Positions 13,801 to 26,403 are shown, numbered from the stretch's first letter. The stretch: DNA of 64,000 nucleotides from Todiramphus chloris collaris (GCA_025345505.1 JANVCC010000030.1:14825065-14889064), one strand, 5' to 3'. Notes: a model not told the origin generated them from the sequence alone. Program-made: numbers and translations.

Positions 13801-15239
13801 TGAAGGTGAACCAAAGGCTGGGTGTTTGATTGGTGCTACTGTGTTAAAAAGGCTGATGTGCTATCACTTTCAATCCCAAAAATCCTGTTTCAGGAAGCTT
13901 TTCCTTGCTGTGGTCAGAGAGGAAATGCAAGGTTTATTAGAAATGCAACAAAGGGAAAGGTTTGATGTTTGGATGCTCAATTCTGAACTGCTGTGACCTC
14001 CTCTGCTGTCCCTCTGCAAAGCGAGGCCTGAGGATTGGTAGAGGTATGGGCAGAGCAAACTTATGCTTGGACTTGCTCATGATCTCGCTAGATGGGATCT
14101 GCCTTGGTGAGGCTTCAACTTCTTTAAGGGTCCTATAGTTTCCCATGCCATGGCTTGTGTTTTGGACAGTCAGGGAGTGAATGGGAGCCTCCAGTGCCCT
14201 CCTTTCAGTTAGTCAAATGGGAGACCAGGAGTACTAATTCTGCAGTTTTGGGAACAACCGTTTCCAACTCAGAATGTACAGCAGAGATTTGTTGTGTTTC
14301 AGAGCCTAATCTCACACTGGCTTTACCTGTGGGCTGATAAAAGGGTGTCTGAACCACAGTTGGGTCATTTCAGAAGGGTTCCTCTTGGCTAAATGCCCCA
14401 TGGCGAACCCCCCCACGGTCTGGGAGGTGGGCTTAGCTCATTCAAACTGCAAGGAGGAAGTGCCCCCAGGAATGTATTTGTCCTATGTAGCTGCTATGCT
14501 TTGGCCTATCCCTGCCAACTGTAGACCTCTCTGCTCTAGGGTTCACCAGTGATGATGTTTATTGGATGTGCAGTGATTCATAGTGGGTGACTAGGCCAGG
14601 TCTGAGGTGGTATTTCTCTTTTATGGTATCTGTTGGTCTAGCCCTTGAGGTAGAGAAGGTTTTGCATTGTTACCTTTGTTGCAGCTAGAAGGGGAGTGTG
14701 ACTGACCACACTTCTCTTTGTCCTGCACCAGCAGAGGCTCTCAGTGGTATGGGAAGCATCTTCCTTTTAAATGTGAATCGCTAGCCTAGATATCTGGGCA
14801 AGAAAGGGGCACGAGGAGGCGTTCCCTACATAAGGGATGCCTTCTGCTGCACACTCCATGCCCTCAGATCCTAATGAAGTAACATTACTTGAGCTTTTAG
14901 GACCGGTCTCCTATCTGTCAGAGCTTGGGGCTACCAGAGTTTTACTCCTTGCTGAGCACAAGCACTACCCAAGTCTGTGAGGGACCCAATCCTGCTGCCA
15001 TTGGAGTTTTCCTGAATCCTGCGAGTTGCTGAGTGCACCTCCTGTGAGCTGCTGAGTAGCCTCCCTTGTCACTGAACCCATCAGGCCACTTGCCTCCTTC
15101 ATTGACTTCTTCCACAGGGCTTTGAGGGCACTCAGGAAATGCAGTCAGCACCTTACAGGACTGGTCCACTAGGTAATATATGAAGTTTTTTTCTCTGGTA
15201 ACTTGTGTGCATGAATTGAAAACCATTTATTCCAGTTTG

Positions 15240-15680
15240 TTCTGAGGACAGATGCAGCATATACACTTTTTCTATATTTATAAATATATAAATATATATA
15301 TATTGTTCTCAGCTAGTTACCTCTTCTAAACTGCCATTTTCAGAGCAACCGGCATATATTTTTTATTCAACACATAAAATGACTTTTTACAGTAAGAGAA
15401 TGAAAGCTGTTTTAAGCATGTGTTTTCTATATTTTTATTACGCATTATCCAATTATATTAAGATGTATTTTCCTCTTTGCTCTGCTCTTTCGGCTGTTAT
15501 CCTTTTTATCAGTTATGCTTTTCTAATGTTTTGTAAGGGAAAATAAATATGCAAAATCACCAGATGCCTTTTTTCTTTGCAAAAGAAGTATCACAAATGC
15601 TTTTTTATTACATTTTACCAATCCAATAAACTCCTTATAAATTTCATTTTTGTTTGCTAGCGTGTGAAATTATTTTTTCA
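15240..15680. promoter_or_regulatory. AT-rich enhancer-like block
   Basis: About 440 bases have AT-rich, non-repetitive sequence after an initial (TA)-rich tract at 15268-15304. It includes TTATTACGCATTATCC, CCAATTATATTAAG, TTTTATCAG and AATATGCAAAATC (an octamer-like POU word). No open frame or repeat family fits. The sharp switch from GC-richer sequence before 15230 suggests a distinct element. It could be a conserved enhancer or a matrix-attachment-like AT-rich segment. Confidence 0.33.
15268..15304. repeat. (TA)-rich microsatellite
   Basis: This is a short tract of TATA and TATAAA units, imperfect, that opens the AT-rich block. It should not be read as a promoter TATA box, because there is no CpG or initiator context. 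Confidence 0.75.
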
Positions 15681-16734
15681 AGTCGAATGGTATTTACTTT
15701 CTCCCAACCTCCACCTGCAATTATGCTCCATCTCCTTCTCTCTTTTGAGTTCAAAATTTCACTGTGTGGCTCCTAAACATACTTAATTGAAGAGTCCTTT
15801 TCACTGTTGGGTGAAGCAAGGGTGCTAGAAATATGTCACCCCTGCCTGTACTGGCCATCTCTTGATGAGTTTTGCACTGCCCTTAGGAATGTGTGCGTTT
15901 GCAGGAGAGAGCACCCTGTTCCTAAACCATGAGGTAATGTGCAGAGGTGGGTTACATGCAAAAATTGCCCACCAGCATTCTCACACTTGAATTGTGATGG
16001 GGTGACTGCAGAGCCAAGCACCTTACTCCGCAGCTGAATGGAGGAACATTATTCAAACCATTATGGGGAGAGTAAAAGGAAGTGTGGTTTGCAAATCCCA
16101 TCTCTTCTAGGAAGTGTTTCTAGGCTGTCATTGCGGTAAATAATCAGAATTGTTCCCGATCTGGTCCAATCTGCTTCAGAAATACCGCTGATCACCACAC
16201 AGCCTGACCTTAACCTCTCTGGTCAGCACACCTGGCAAAGCACCAAACCCTCACCGAATGTTTTTCCTGACTGAAATGCTTCAAAGGAGGGGGGAATGCA
16301 GCGTGTCCTGGTAAACTATACCAATGACCATTTCTTACCTTCTAAACACCTGCACCCTGCTTATTATAGCATCTGTTTTTCTACACTCCTCTCTCCTTGG
16401 ACATTTCTATAAAAGCCCTTTGCTCTCAGAAATCTCCTATGCAGAGCTGCGTAAGATTATCTTCAAGGTGGGATTCATCTTAAATTTTAGCAGCCTGGAA
16501 GACAGCTTTGTTGTCCAAGGTGGTCCTCTATTCTGTGGACCATGGCTGTCATCTTTTCTTCAGGTGAGTGTTTGAGACAGGTTTGGTTTGTGCTTTTAAG
16601 GGTTAAGTGAGATAATACCGTCCTCCATTTATATAAGCAAAAGTAGTTTTCTTGAAACAGTTTTTCACAGAGTTGTAGAAAGATCCCAAGGCACACAATA
16701 CAGCTAAACCCATTCCCTGTTTATCACTTCTAAC

Positions 16735-16905
16735 AAGATTTTACCAATTGTCCCCTTGAAGATACCCACAGATGGAGATCTAGTAACCTCCCTTGGCAGC
16801 CCATTCCAGAACAGCGTTGTCTTCACCTTTGGGCAGTCTTTGCTACTGCCCAGACTAAATAATCTTGGCTGAAAATTAAATCTCCTACTTCCTTTCCCAC
16901 ATCCA
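16735..16905 (-). mobile_element. Old CR1/L3-type LINE fragment, 3' part of ORF2
   Basis: The plus strand shows the reverse complement of a CR1-like 3' region, including the phrase around 16755-16825 that corresponds to the usual 'spot-effect, well-placed proline' C-terminus of CR1 ORF2. On the minus strand one frame reads LFWNGLPREV followed by SPS, matching the W-N-x-L-P-x-E-V signature of the ORF2 C-terminus. It is strongly diverged and truncated, so it is an ancient copy. Assignment to the L3/CR1-X type is tentative. Confidence 0.65.
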
Positions 16906-18559
16906 GTCAACATGAAGGACTTCTTTAGTTAGCCATGGAAGGAGGTGCAAGCAGCAGCTTCGCTCCCAGCTCCTCCTCCCATTCCCCAGGGGACTTCAGG
17001 AAGGGCCAGTGTTCTCCCTCAGGAAAGGATGAACTCTGCAGCTTCTTCCTGCAGAACAGGGAATCTGACAGGCTTTGCCTTGGCAGTAAAGGGAGTGGGA
17101 TAGTGCAGGCTTTCAAGTCCATTCAAACTGTTGTATGGTTTTCCAAACTTGATATTATTACTTCCTTTATAGCACAAGGTATTTTTTCCTAAACTTGTTA
17201 TGATGGAAAAGTTCCAGGGATACACACAAATCAAAATGCATTAGCAGGCCAGGGGCCAGAGGCAAGGGCCAAAGGTGGGGGAGCTATTAATTCCATCATC
17301 TGGCGCTGCTTTTCTTGAAATCAAAAGCAACAAGAATCCTTTGGAGACAATGAAAGCTTTGGGAATGAAGTGTATCTAAAACCCAAGTGGCCAAGGCGAG
17401 TTGTACTGGGGGTTCAGGGTGGGATGAAGGCAGCCTAGACTGGCAGCCCCACAGGTTGCTCTGGTGGTGATGTTCCTGGTCAAATGAAGCAGCAGCCGTA
17501 CAGCTGCTTTCTCCTGATGTGATGGCTCTCTCCAACTCTGCGTACTGTGGATTTAACTACCTGGCTTTAAAGAAAGATGGGTCTTGTACCTTTATCTTGA
17601 AGATACCTAGGCTAATTTGATGTATGACTTCCTCTGTGTCATAAATGGACTAGTATTACTGAGCAAGGATGACTTTTGCTTTCTAGTCAATTTTGAGAAG
17701 ATTTCAGGTGCTTTGTAAGGTTCTTTGGGCATTTTCAAAGCTGGGAAGAAACTTGGAAAGCTGGAGAATCTGTCCACGGTGCCAGTCGTAGCAAGCAGTA
17801 TTGGTGTTCTGGGCAGGGTTCATCTCTTCCATCTCTAATGGTTTGGGAGTCCAATGCAAGTGAGCTGCAGGGCTCTCTCCATGATAGATGGACACTTCCA
17901 ACCTCCAACACTCTTAGACTCCTTCTTTATGGCAGAGTGAACTGTTTTCTGGAGATATCTCACTCCATTAACTGTCAAAGGACTTTGAAAGACCAGCATA
18001 GACCAGACCTCTTGCTTTCAAACTGAAATTGGAGAAAGTAAACGGACACAGTGAGTGGGCTCGATCCCCCAGAAAATGGCAAGTGGCTGCATAGCAAGGC
18101 AACACCTCCACTGCAAAAACAAGCAGGGAAAGGAAGAAAAGAGGAGTTGGGATGAGGCTGTCAGGAGAATTGCTGGTGCTCTCAGCATCACCTGTCACAA
18201 CCTGCCACGGTTATGTAAAACAAAGGACCACTCCTCCAGTGACACAGAGGAGCTCCCTTCCTCAGGGAGCTTTTGGGAGTAGGGTTGAGGTCTCTCTGCC
18301 TCTGGTCTGCTGAACCAGATCCAGGCGCTCCTGGTAATGGTGAGTCAAACTGGGGGAAGCTTACACCTCTTTCCTTCCTGAGAGTTTATGTGGACAACGT
18401 TTTACTGATGCTAAATTCACTTAAAATGCACAAGGTCAGTCCTGGAGTGAAGAAGAGATGTAGCAACTGCTTCCAAAGCACTAACTGCACCTCCAGTGCA
18501 GTGTCACCAGGAGATGCACATGACACTGTTTTCCACAAGGTAAGGAAAAATAAATAAGC

Positions 18560-18800
18560 CCAAATCATTGCATAGCAGAATGGGCTGCTTTTTTATCTTG
18601 CAATATTGTTTATGTTGGACTGAATATGCAGTCTTAAAGTATAAATATAAAGACGCTGCTAAATCATCACTATTTCAGCAACTAATTAAGGGGTAATGCT
18701 CATGGTGCAGCAGTATATGAGGCAATAAACGGCTTTGGCGGCTGATTAAACGCTGGCACCAAGGCATTTAATTACAGCAAAAGCCAATTACCATGTGTGC
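18560..18800. promoter_or_regulatory. Enhancer-like block (strong candidate conserved element)
   Basis: A compact 240-base stretch has a CAATATTG palindrome (18601-18608) running into the forkhead-type word TTGTTTATG. It also has AACTAATTAAGG, CAATAAACGGC, the E2F-like TTTGGCGGC, CTGATTAAACG and CATTTAATTAC. The density of homeodomain and SOX/FOX words, the lack of decay into simple sequence and the lack of coding potential are typical of vertebrate developmental enhancers. Conservation is not demonstrated here. Confidence 0.42.
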
Positions 18801-21800
18801 ATTCCGACACCATGGACGTTACTCCTGTTCTATGACAGAACAAGGAAAGGCAATAAACCGTATTACAGAGACAGAGTTGAGGACTCTCAAGCTTTGCCAA
18901 AACCAGCACCCTTCGTCTCCCCTGGATCCGAGACAAGGGCTCAGTCTCCATAGGGAAGTTTCAAAGCAAGGTCACAGAGTAGAGGTTCTTTGCGATTTAT
19001 GGGGCTCACTGGGGACCTAGAGATGGAGCCAAATATTGCAGGTCCTCCCAGTACTAAGGTGCATTTGACCCTTTGTAGAAAATACTACTCCCACACTCAG
19101 GTAACAGGTGCATTTAAAGCCTCACCTTAGTATATTTAGCATTGATGGGCAAGTCATTGGCACTGATGGATGAGGTTCTGTGTAGCCTTTTTTTTCCTCC
19201 AGTTATTGCATTGCAGAAAGCATAATCAGTTGCAAAACACCACATGCCATTCTTCAGCTAATTGATTTAAAAACTGGAGTCTCATTTTCACAGGCTTTCA
19301 CCTCTTGCACCATCAATTTTACTTAACCAGCTCAGCACCTCTTCAAATTAAGCCCTCACTGGCTTTAACCAGAAGTGAATTCTTCCTTTTGAAGGAGTTT
19401 CCTAGAGAAATTCTCTCTTAGAAAATCCTTGGCACGAAACCTTAGCCAGCCTTGGCATGCAAACCTGCCTCACGCTGGCATTAACAAGCCTCTTATTTAA
19501 ATGTTGATGAGCTCTTTGCTGCCAGTTAGCAATGGGAAATGCAGTCTGTGTGTTAAACGAGAGCTGGGAATGACTTCCAAATACCAAAATGTTTGTTAAA
19601 CTCTCGGCCTACCTCTTCCCTCCTTGGGGGTGGGAAGATTCCCAGCAAATTGGCCCCATTTTGCACAGAAACTGCCAGGCAGGATCAGACCAAGGATCCC
19701 TCTCGTTCTGAGGCCCATGTGGGACTGGCGCCAGAAGCACAGGCTTCCCAGGACACCCCACCATACCGCTGCTGTGGAGATCTGCCCCAGGGGACCTTCT
19801 CTGAGCCCTGTTACTTAGAGATGGTCTCATGCGTTATGAAGGCAAGGCTCCTCCCACCACAGTGTGCAGTTGAGTTTACTTGTTTGCTTTGAACCTTTGC
19901 TGTTGTATGGCAGCTTGGTGGCTGTTACCTGGACTGAGAGCTGAGGAATTGTGTCTCCCAAACCTTTTTGGAGTCACTTGGTTCTCCGTGGTGTTTTATA
20001 GAAATGCATTGCACAAGCTGATTGCGATACTATATGTATTGATATATTTCTTTAGCTAGACAGGGACCCCCTAGAATTCAGCCTGAGGCTGTTAGAGGAG
20101 CTTCTGTTTGCTTGCCATCCCATGGAGACCAAGTGCCTTATTGCTTCTAAACCAGGAATATCTCATATATGACAGATATCTCATATGGGGGTTCTGTCCT
20201 TCTGGGACTCCTCCCTTTTTCTGGTGAGTCAAAGAATAAAATTCAAATACTAAATGCCAGGCAAGGGAGTCTCCCTGTATCCCCATGTTACCTTTGCTGC
20301 CTTCTGAAATCAACATGTTCCCCAGCCAAGGAACGTGTAAATTCTTTTGGCTATTCCTCACTTTTGGATGAATCCCAACTGCACGTATATACAATAGTTG
20401 GTTTCCTCGGTGTTTGAATGAACTAGAAGGGCTTTGTCTGCTATAGATGGGAGCTTTCAATCCCATTTATGGTACATTATATCAGTCTGAAATAGCATCT
20501 GTGATGTCCTTAAACTGAACCACCATCAGATTTACAGCCACCACAGAGGAGTTAGCAGGCTGGCTCCAAAGAGCTGTGAGCAGTAACCATATTCTCTTGA
20601 AATATTTGCTTTCTCTGCAAAGTTGACCTGAGGAAGAATGTGTTGTTCATTTGAAGATCTCTTGTTTGTTCATTTATTCAGAGAACATCTTCACTGACAG
20701 CCACTGTAAAGAGATGAGCTTCAGAGCTGAAAGCCAAAGCCATGCTTCTTGTCATTGCAGAGCTGGTGACAGCTGCTCGTACAGGGAGTTTCCCATGGTA
20801 AATCCACACATCTGCAAGGTAAAACATGGGGGATTTGAGTTGTTCAACATCAGGGGATGAGCAAGGCAGTTCAGCTAATCATAATTCACACCTCTGCCCA
20901 GAGGAAGACGGGGACCTTTACTGAAACTCAGCAGACAGAACAGCAAATGCATGCACTGACATGTTCTTGGTTTTTAATTTCTCTGCTACCCTGAAGAGTA
21001 CTTGAAACACCTTGGCAAGGCTGCAACAGCAGGGCCAAAATAGGGTGCACCAAAAATCTCCCCTTGGGAGCCTGTTCTTGAGTCACTTCAAGTCTATTGA
21101 TCACCTGTGCTCCAACGCAGACCAAACTCAGGGGAGTTATCCCACCTACCATCCTCCCTGGAAACAGCTGGGGAATGAATGGCTACTTGTTGTCAGTTGT
21201 TCTGGGGAAGTGCAGGAAGGCAACTGAGATCGGGGAGGCTTTGCTTGACGCTGTGCAGACATGGCCAGTGACAGCCCATGCCTTAGACACTCCCAGTCTA
21301 AGTAGGCAGGGCGCATGAAGAGCAGGCAGTGCTGCCAACTCAAGCTTCCAGAGCCCTGTGTTTATGTGAAATTCTTGGCTTTCATTTAAAATAATAATAA
21401 TCATAATAAAAAAAATCTGACCTGCTCAGTTGGAAACATGATCCCTAAAGAGTCAGAAACCACAAGGCCGTTCAAAAAGGCCCATAATTCATATGTATAT
21501 GCTTATAGCTCTTGATTTTTAAGCCAAAATCATGGTGTTTGGAGGTCCAACTCAAGACTTATGAATTCCTAGAGGCTGACAGTACCAAGTGGAGAAAGGG
21601 CAAGATTAGCACATGGGAAGAAAACAAGTTGCCAAAGGTATGACGGCAGGTCAGTGGGAGAGCCAGGCCTCCTGCCTCCTCGCCCCATGTACTAGCCACA
21701 TTGCCTGGCCTTCTTCTCCAAAGGAAATTAAGAGACCTTAATGTGATCCTGGTTATTTTAGTCGTGTGTTTCCATCTTCTTTTTGATGCTCTTATTTTCA

Positions 21801-22329
21801 GCAACACACAGCTCTTGCAGCATCCTGCTTCTCCCCATAGGATATTATTTCATCTCTGGGGCTCATGGCCATGGTACTGTGTGCTGATGACAGCTGTGGG
21901 AGTTTGTAAGTAGCTTAACATTTGCATGCCATGAATATGCAGCTCTGAGCATGGCCCAGTTCTCCATGCAGCCAGCCTGTGCATGTTTGCCAGGGACAGC
22001 AGCATCCTGCGTGTGTCTAGATCCCAGGAGACACCAGTTCCTCGTGCCTTGGGTGATATTTTTCTGTATGCTTGGCTGTTTATAATCACAAACACCTGGA
22101 TAACCAGCTTTCTGTTCAGTACCCTGGGAAAAATGGTCTTGCTTTTAATCACAGCACAAATCAGGGTCTTCCTGGTTGAGTAGCAATCATCCCTACCTAA
22201 GCCATTTCCAGGATCTGATTTCTGCCCGCGAGCAGAGCATGGAAACCTCCCGGCACACAGCACACTGCTGGCCAAGGGCAGAGCCTGCCAGCAGCTCCTC
22301 TCCCTGTCACACTGACTTCTAATTTCTGT
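18801..22329. other. Non-coding stretch, nothing recognised
   Basis: Several short open frames exist on both strands, but none resembles a known family. A short exon-like segment at 20761-20818 has a fair acceptor but a weak donor (GTAAAA). No repeats were identified. Confidence 0.5.
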
Positions 22330-22540
22330 TTACACCAGCACAATGTCAAACATCACAGCAGCAGCTCTGGCGGAAGGTGAGTCTGTTAGAACGGAGGTGT
22401 CGCTTCCTCTGCTGAGGCCTCTCTAATAACGCCAAGATGCTTTTCTAACTAATTAATTACAGGGCTTTGGCTGAGTCTCTTTAATGATTCCCATCTTCCT
22501 GCTGCTGCTCTGCAATCAGCGCTACTTGCAGTGCTGTTCA
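22330..22540. promoter_or_regulatory. Enhancer-like block with tandem homeodomain core
   Basis: The block contains ACATCACAGCAGC, AATAACGCCAAG and a double homeodomain core TAACTAATTAATTA (22446-22459), followed by CTTTAATGATTCCC. It is not repetitive and has no usable open frame. A run of CTGCTG units near 22500 is short. It is called as a putative enhancer from motif density. Confidence 0.35.
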
Positions 22541-23952
22541 GAGCAACACTGATGCCATCGAAGCAGACGGGTGAGCAATATGCAGGGGAGGGTGGAGGGG
22601 GGGGTGTGGTTTTTTTAAGCAGGTCGTACTGTGAGCTGCTTGACTTTCTGCTCTCTGATGTACTTGCCTGGAGAAGAGGACAAAGATACGGTAGGCAGGT
22701 TGCTCTAGCAGGCCTTTAGCCCTGCCTGGGATTGCTGTTTCAAGGGAAAAGCTTATGCAGAGCATAAATAATTCTCACCTTCTCATTAAAAATCCATAAG
22801 ATCCTCAGGGTCCAGCTTGTGTGCACATCCAGTTGACTTGGTGGATCAGAAAAAGATTGAAGCTGCAGTTTGGAAGCTTTGGTCCTGGACGTTGAGACTG
22901 GCTCTAGATGGAAGGGTCTATTCAGAGTTGATGCTCCAGCTCATCTATTATTTATGCTCTGATAGAACATAGCTGTAGTCTATGGCCACCCATGCTTGCA
23001 CCAATCAAAAACTTGAGTCTAGATACTTGTAGACTCAACAGACAAAGACTACTGCATGACTTGACTAAGTGAGACCAGACTGTATTATATTATAGCATGA
23101 CTGCATGTAGGGGTGGTCTCCAGTTATGAAGCCACATTAACTGTTGTTGCTACTTACTGCCCACTTCATTAATCAGCTCTTCATTTTGCAGTAGGAGCCA
23201 CCTGCCCCAACCTTGCTGCAATGGCAGTGACAATTCCTCACCTCAAAAAAATGATAAGCAAAGTAGAAAATGAAAGACAACAAGAGAAGGCAGCCGAGAG
23301 AGCAGCAAGTCAGCACAAAAGCAGCAGCCTCAGGAAACCAGGTCTTGAGTGGCTGTAGGTCATTGCAGAGCAAGATGTCAGGAAGAATTCAAAGGAAGAC
23401 ATCGGTCTTGTGTAAGGCTCATTCCAGGAGTATGCACAAAGAAATATTATGGTATTTTTCTAAGATAAGTATGTGGGATGGAATAGGTAAATTAAAAGAG
23501 ATTCTGGGTTGGGTTTTTTCCCTGAAGTTGGGGTGGTTATTTTTGCTTTTCAGTACCTTTAAATGTCCATATAGGTACACCCCTTTCAATCCCTGTGGTA
23601 CAAGTTAAACAGGAGATGAGACGAAGTTTTTTGAGCTCTATGATTAACTGCTGAGCAGCAGAAGTGATCGAGCATACTTTCCTACAGATCTATGCCATAT
23701 GTGGATACTTTTCAAATTCACACAAATTCACTCTCCAGTCCTTTATTTACTGAGTTATTTTTCTCTGATAAAAATGTGCTGGAATCTAGTATCTTTAAGA
23801 CCTTCCCATTCCCTTCCTTTCCCTCCAGTCCGAGGGAGTGAAATTGGTGAGGGAGTCCTGAAGTTATCAAAGGGTAGTAAAGATGGATGGTAGGGAAAAG
23901 TTGGCAAACAGATGAAAGCAGATAATGCCGTTACATATAATAAGAAACCTCT

Positions 23953-23980
23953 TGTGTGTGTGTGTGTGTGTGTGCGCGCG
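23953..23980. repeat. (TG)11(CG)3 alternating purine-pyrimidine tract
   Basis: Eleven TG units pass without interruption into three CG units. Strictly alternating purine-pyrimidine runs ending in CG are the best natural Z-DNA formers. Surviving CG triplets in a methylated vertebrate background are unusual. Confidence 0.9.
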
Positions 23981-24150
23981 ACTGAAAGGAGATAAATTAA
24001 GGTTAGAGACCCTTTATCCATGATTTCTTCCCAGGGCACCTGTAACACCACATAAATGACACCCTGGTCTCCAGCACATCAACTCACCAGCTGAACCTGC
24101 TGTGCTTGGTACAGCTCTTCCAAATACATTCCTGCAGCCAAACACCCAAA

Positions 24151-24240
24151 GAATCACAGAATTGTCAGGGTTGGAAGGGACCTTAAAGATCATCTAGCTC
24201 CAAGGGACCCCCCTGCCATGGGCATCACCCCATCACTACA
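24151..24240 (-). mobile_element. CR1 LINE fragment, 3' end
   Basis: The plus strand carries the hallmark antisense start of avian CR1: an AATCACAGAAT-type terminal repeat, then GGTTGGAAGGGACCTT and AAAGATCATCTAG, then the CCCCCCTGCCATGGGCA segment. The element therefore lies on the minus strand. It keeps only about 90 bases of the 3' end, with no coding remnant. The match becomes poor after about 24230. Confidence 0.88.
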
Positions 24241-24399
24241 GCCTCTATCCCAAGAATATCTAGAACTAAGCAGAAGTTCAAACTCAAAGTGCTGTGACCT
24301 CCCTCTCAGTGTAATTGGAAAATATTAGCAGCGCCTTTGTACCGGCTTGAAGCTTTTGTGCTGAATTTGCATCTAATAAGAAGGGCCCTTTTAAGGAGC

Positions 24400-24414
24400 A
24401 AATAAATAAATAAA
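24400..24414. repeat. (AAAT)n short tetranucleotide repeat
   Basis: Nearly four AAAT units lie in an otherwise mixed sequence. It is too short to be more than a minor microsatellite. Confidence 0.8.
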
Positions 24415-25289
24415 TGGAGGAAACCTTCTCTTTGAGCTAATTTTAGGCACGTCCATGCTGACAGCTGCTCTTCCCTGATATATCTCAGCCACATCCTGGA
24501 GAGGCCAGGGGAACTAAGCTCCGTTCATGCCACTGCAGCTGAGAAAAGGCCTTTGTTTGTTTTATTATTAAGGGATTGATGGTAGCTGGCTCTCCGGAGC
24601 CTCCCTTCATCCTGGTTCCCATTATAATACAGGTGGGAACAGGCGAAAGGAGTCACGGCACTTGTCCGGGTGTCCAAGCCACGCAGGAGCCAGCAAGGGG
24701 CTGCAGTTGCTGGTCACAGCGTGCCAGGTTGAGGTTTGCACTTGGTGGCCTCTTCCTGTGTCACTATCTGGGGAAACAAATCCTGGAGCGCTAAGATGTG
24801 AGCCCTGGAGATATCCCAAACATCCAGCAAACAAGTCTGGCACGTGGGGTCACCTTGGGGGAAGAGAGGCCCTGATGGACTGCAGATGTGCAAGAGACAG
24901 CTTCAGGGAGGGGAGCGAGGCAGGACTTGCTTGCATGAGCCTCATGTTCAGCTGTCAGTGACTTTATAGATCTGGCCATGCTTCTAGTGAGGTGGGGAGC
25001 TGTAGGGAAAGCTTCTTCCTTCTCTAGGCACAAAGTAAGCCAAGAACTACTCCTTGTCTTGCTTTAGTCCCTGGGCTAATCCTTTCATCTCTCCTTGCTC
25101 CATCTCACAAGGCATTGTATAGATGAATAAAACTGAGATGAGCATGGTAAGAAAAGTCCCAGCCCCTGTCTGCTTGGAGAGTGAGAGAGAACGTGGTATA
25201 GAAACTGCTCTTTGATCTTCACCTGTAGCTTCCCCCCCCCGCCCCCGCTCAAATTAGAAACTCAGGACTTGTCTGGCTTGGATGATTGT

Positions 25290-25445
25290 TTCATTTCCTC
25301 GTCGAAAAGGTGATTACCCCTTTAGTTTTCATAATTATCTAATCAGCAAAAATCAAATCAATCAATGTTAATTTCAACCCTAATAAATATTCTCTGGTAT
25401 TCTATACATTTATGTATATCTCAAAACTCATCCTAATTTAAAGGA
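25290..25445. promoter_or_regulatory. Enhancer-like block with a PBX-HOX type site
   Basis: The sequence switches abruptly from a C-rich run to an AT-rich, information-dense block with GGTGATTACC, TCATAATTATC and a perfect ATCAATCA (25357-25364). That word is the reverse complement of the canonical PBX-HOX word TGATTGAT. There is no open frame or low complexity. It is one of the cleaner candidate developmental enhancers here, pending alignment. Confidence 0.4.
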
Positions 25446-25574
25446 AAATATGATTTCACAAGTCAGACCAGCTTGCTCAGCATCAGGTTCAGCAGTGTGC
25501 CACGCATCCTGTGAACACACAGGGAGGGGACAGTGTGTGACAAAGAGAAGCTGAACAAATGCACCAGGAAACCG

Positions 25575-25840
25575 AGATGGGAAAGGACGATGCAGAACAG
25601 GTCACCTGGTCCATACCCTGCCACAAGATGGAACCAGCTGGACCCAAACAGATGTTTGCCTCTGTCCTCTTCTTGAAAGCATTTGAGGATACAGACCCCA
25701 CAGTCTTTCTAGGCAATCTTTTCAGTGCTTAACTGTGCTTACTGGTTGAGATGTTTAGAGGGAGTGTCAAAGTTAAACCTTCCTTGATGCACTTTAAGCT
25801 TATTGTTTCCTGCCCTGCCCACACTAGAGTAATAAACTGG
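25575..25840 (-). mobile_element. Ancient CR1/L3-type LINE fragment
   Basis: Along the plus strand the segments follow the order of an antisense CR1/L3 3' end. A GGTCACCTGGTCC...CCCTGCC piece is followed by the region near 25670 with CCACAGTCTTTCTAGGCAAT. Next comes TTCAGTGCTTAACTG, then CCTTCCTTGATGCACTTTAA with its GTTTCCTGCCCTGCCC continuation. The order and spacing match, but every piece is diverged and frames are broken, so the copy is old. Flanking duplications are not visible. Confidence 0.68.
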
Positions 25841-26387
25841 ACTCAACCTGGATTACTTCTTCTGCTGGCACATAGAACTGGAGGTGATGTTTAACGGTGA
25901 GAAACTGAGCCTGGACTGGCTGTAGTTGTTGCACAAAAACTGCCTGATGGTTTCTATGAGTTGGTAAACTCAGGAGCCAGCTGACATGGGAGTGAGGTCA
26001 TTGCTAGTCTCCTAAAACCATGAATGTCTCAGCTTTTGGGATGAGCTCCCCCACTCAGGACAAGTCACACAGGGGACCCAGCTGGCTCAACCTGCTCCAT
26101 AAATAAGGCTGGAACATTTTCTCTGTCTTTATATGTGTTGGCCTCGATGCTTGTTCACTGCCACGATTTCTACTCCAGCACAGATCTGTGGGGAAAGGGA
26201 AGGGTGAAAAAAAGTAGTATTAACTTCACAGTCACTTACCTGCTATTATTTACCCTGATAAAGGCCCAGATGCTGCTTCTGGCATTGGGAATAGCAGCAA
26301 TACTTAAATTGTAACTGTCCCAACTTAAGCCTTCTCAGCATCGTAGCAGATGCTGAGATGCCTCAGGCAAGTTTTTCCCTATTTGCA

Positions 26388-26403
26388 CATCATCATCATC
26401 ATC
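26388..26403. repeat. (CAT)n short trinucleotide repeat
   Basis: Five CAT units in tandem. In the minus-strand frame they would encode consecutive aspartates, which should not be mistaken for an acidic protein domain. Confidence 0.85.

Noticed and set aside
15268..15304. TATA-box-like words
   Set aside because: They are part of a TA microsatellite without initiator, CpG or downstream exon.
20761..20818. Short exon-like segment after CTTCTTGTCATTGCAG
   Set aside because: Only 58 bases, with a weak donor (GTAAAA) and no supporting partner exon.
21850..22275. 141-codon frame on the minus strand
   Set aside because: It begins with a non-ATG codon, shows no family resemblance and partly overlaps no splice signals. 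It looks like chance.
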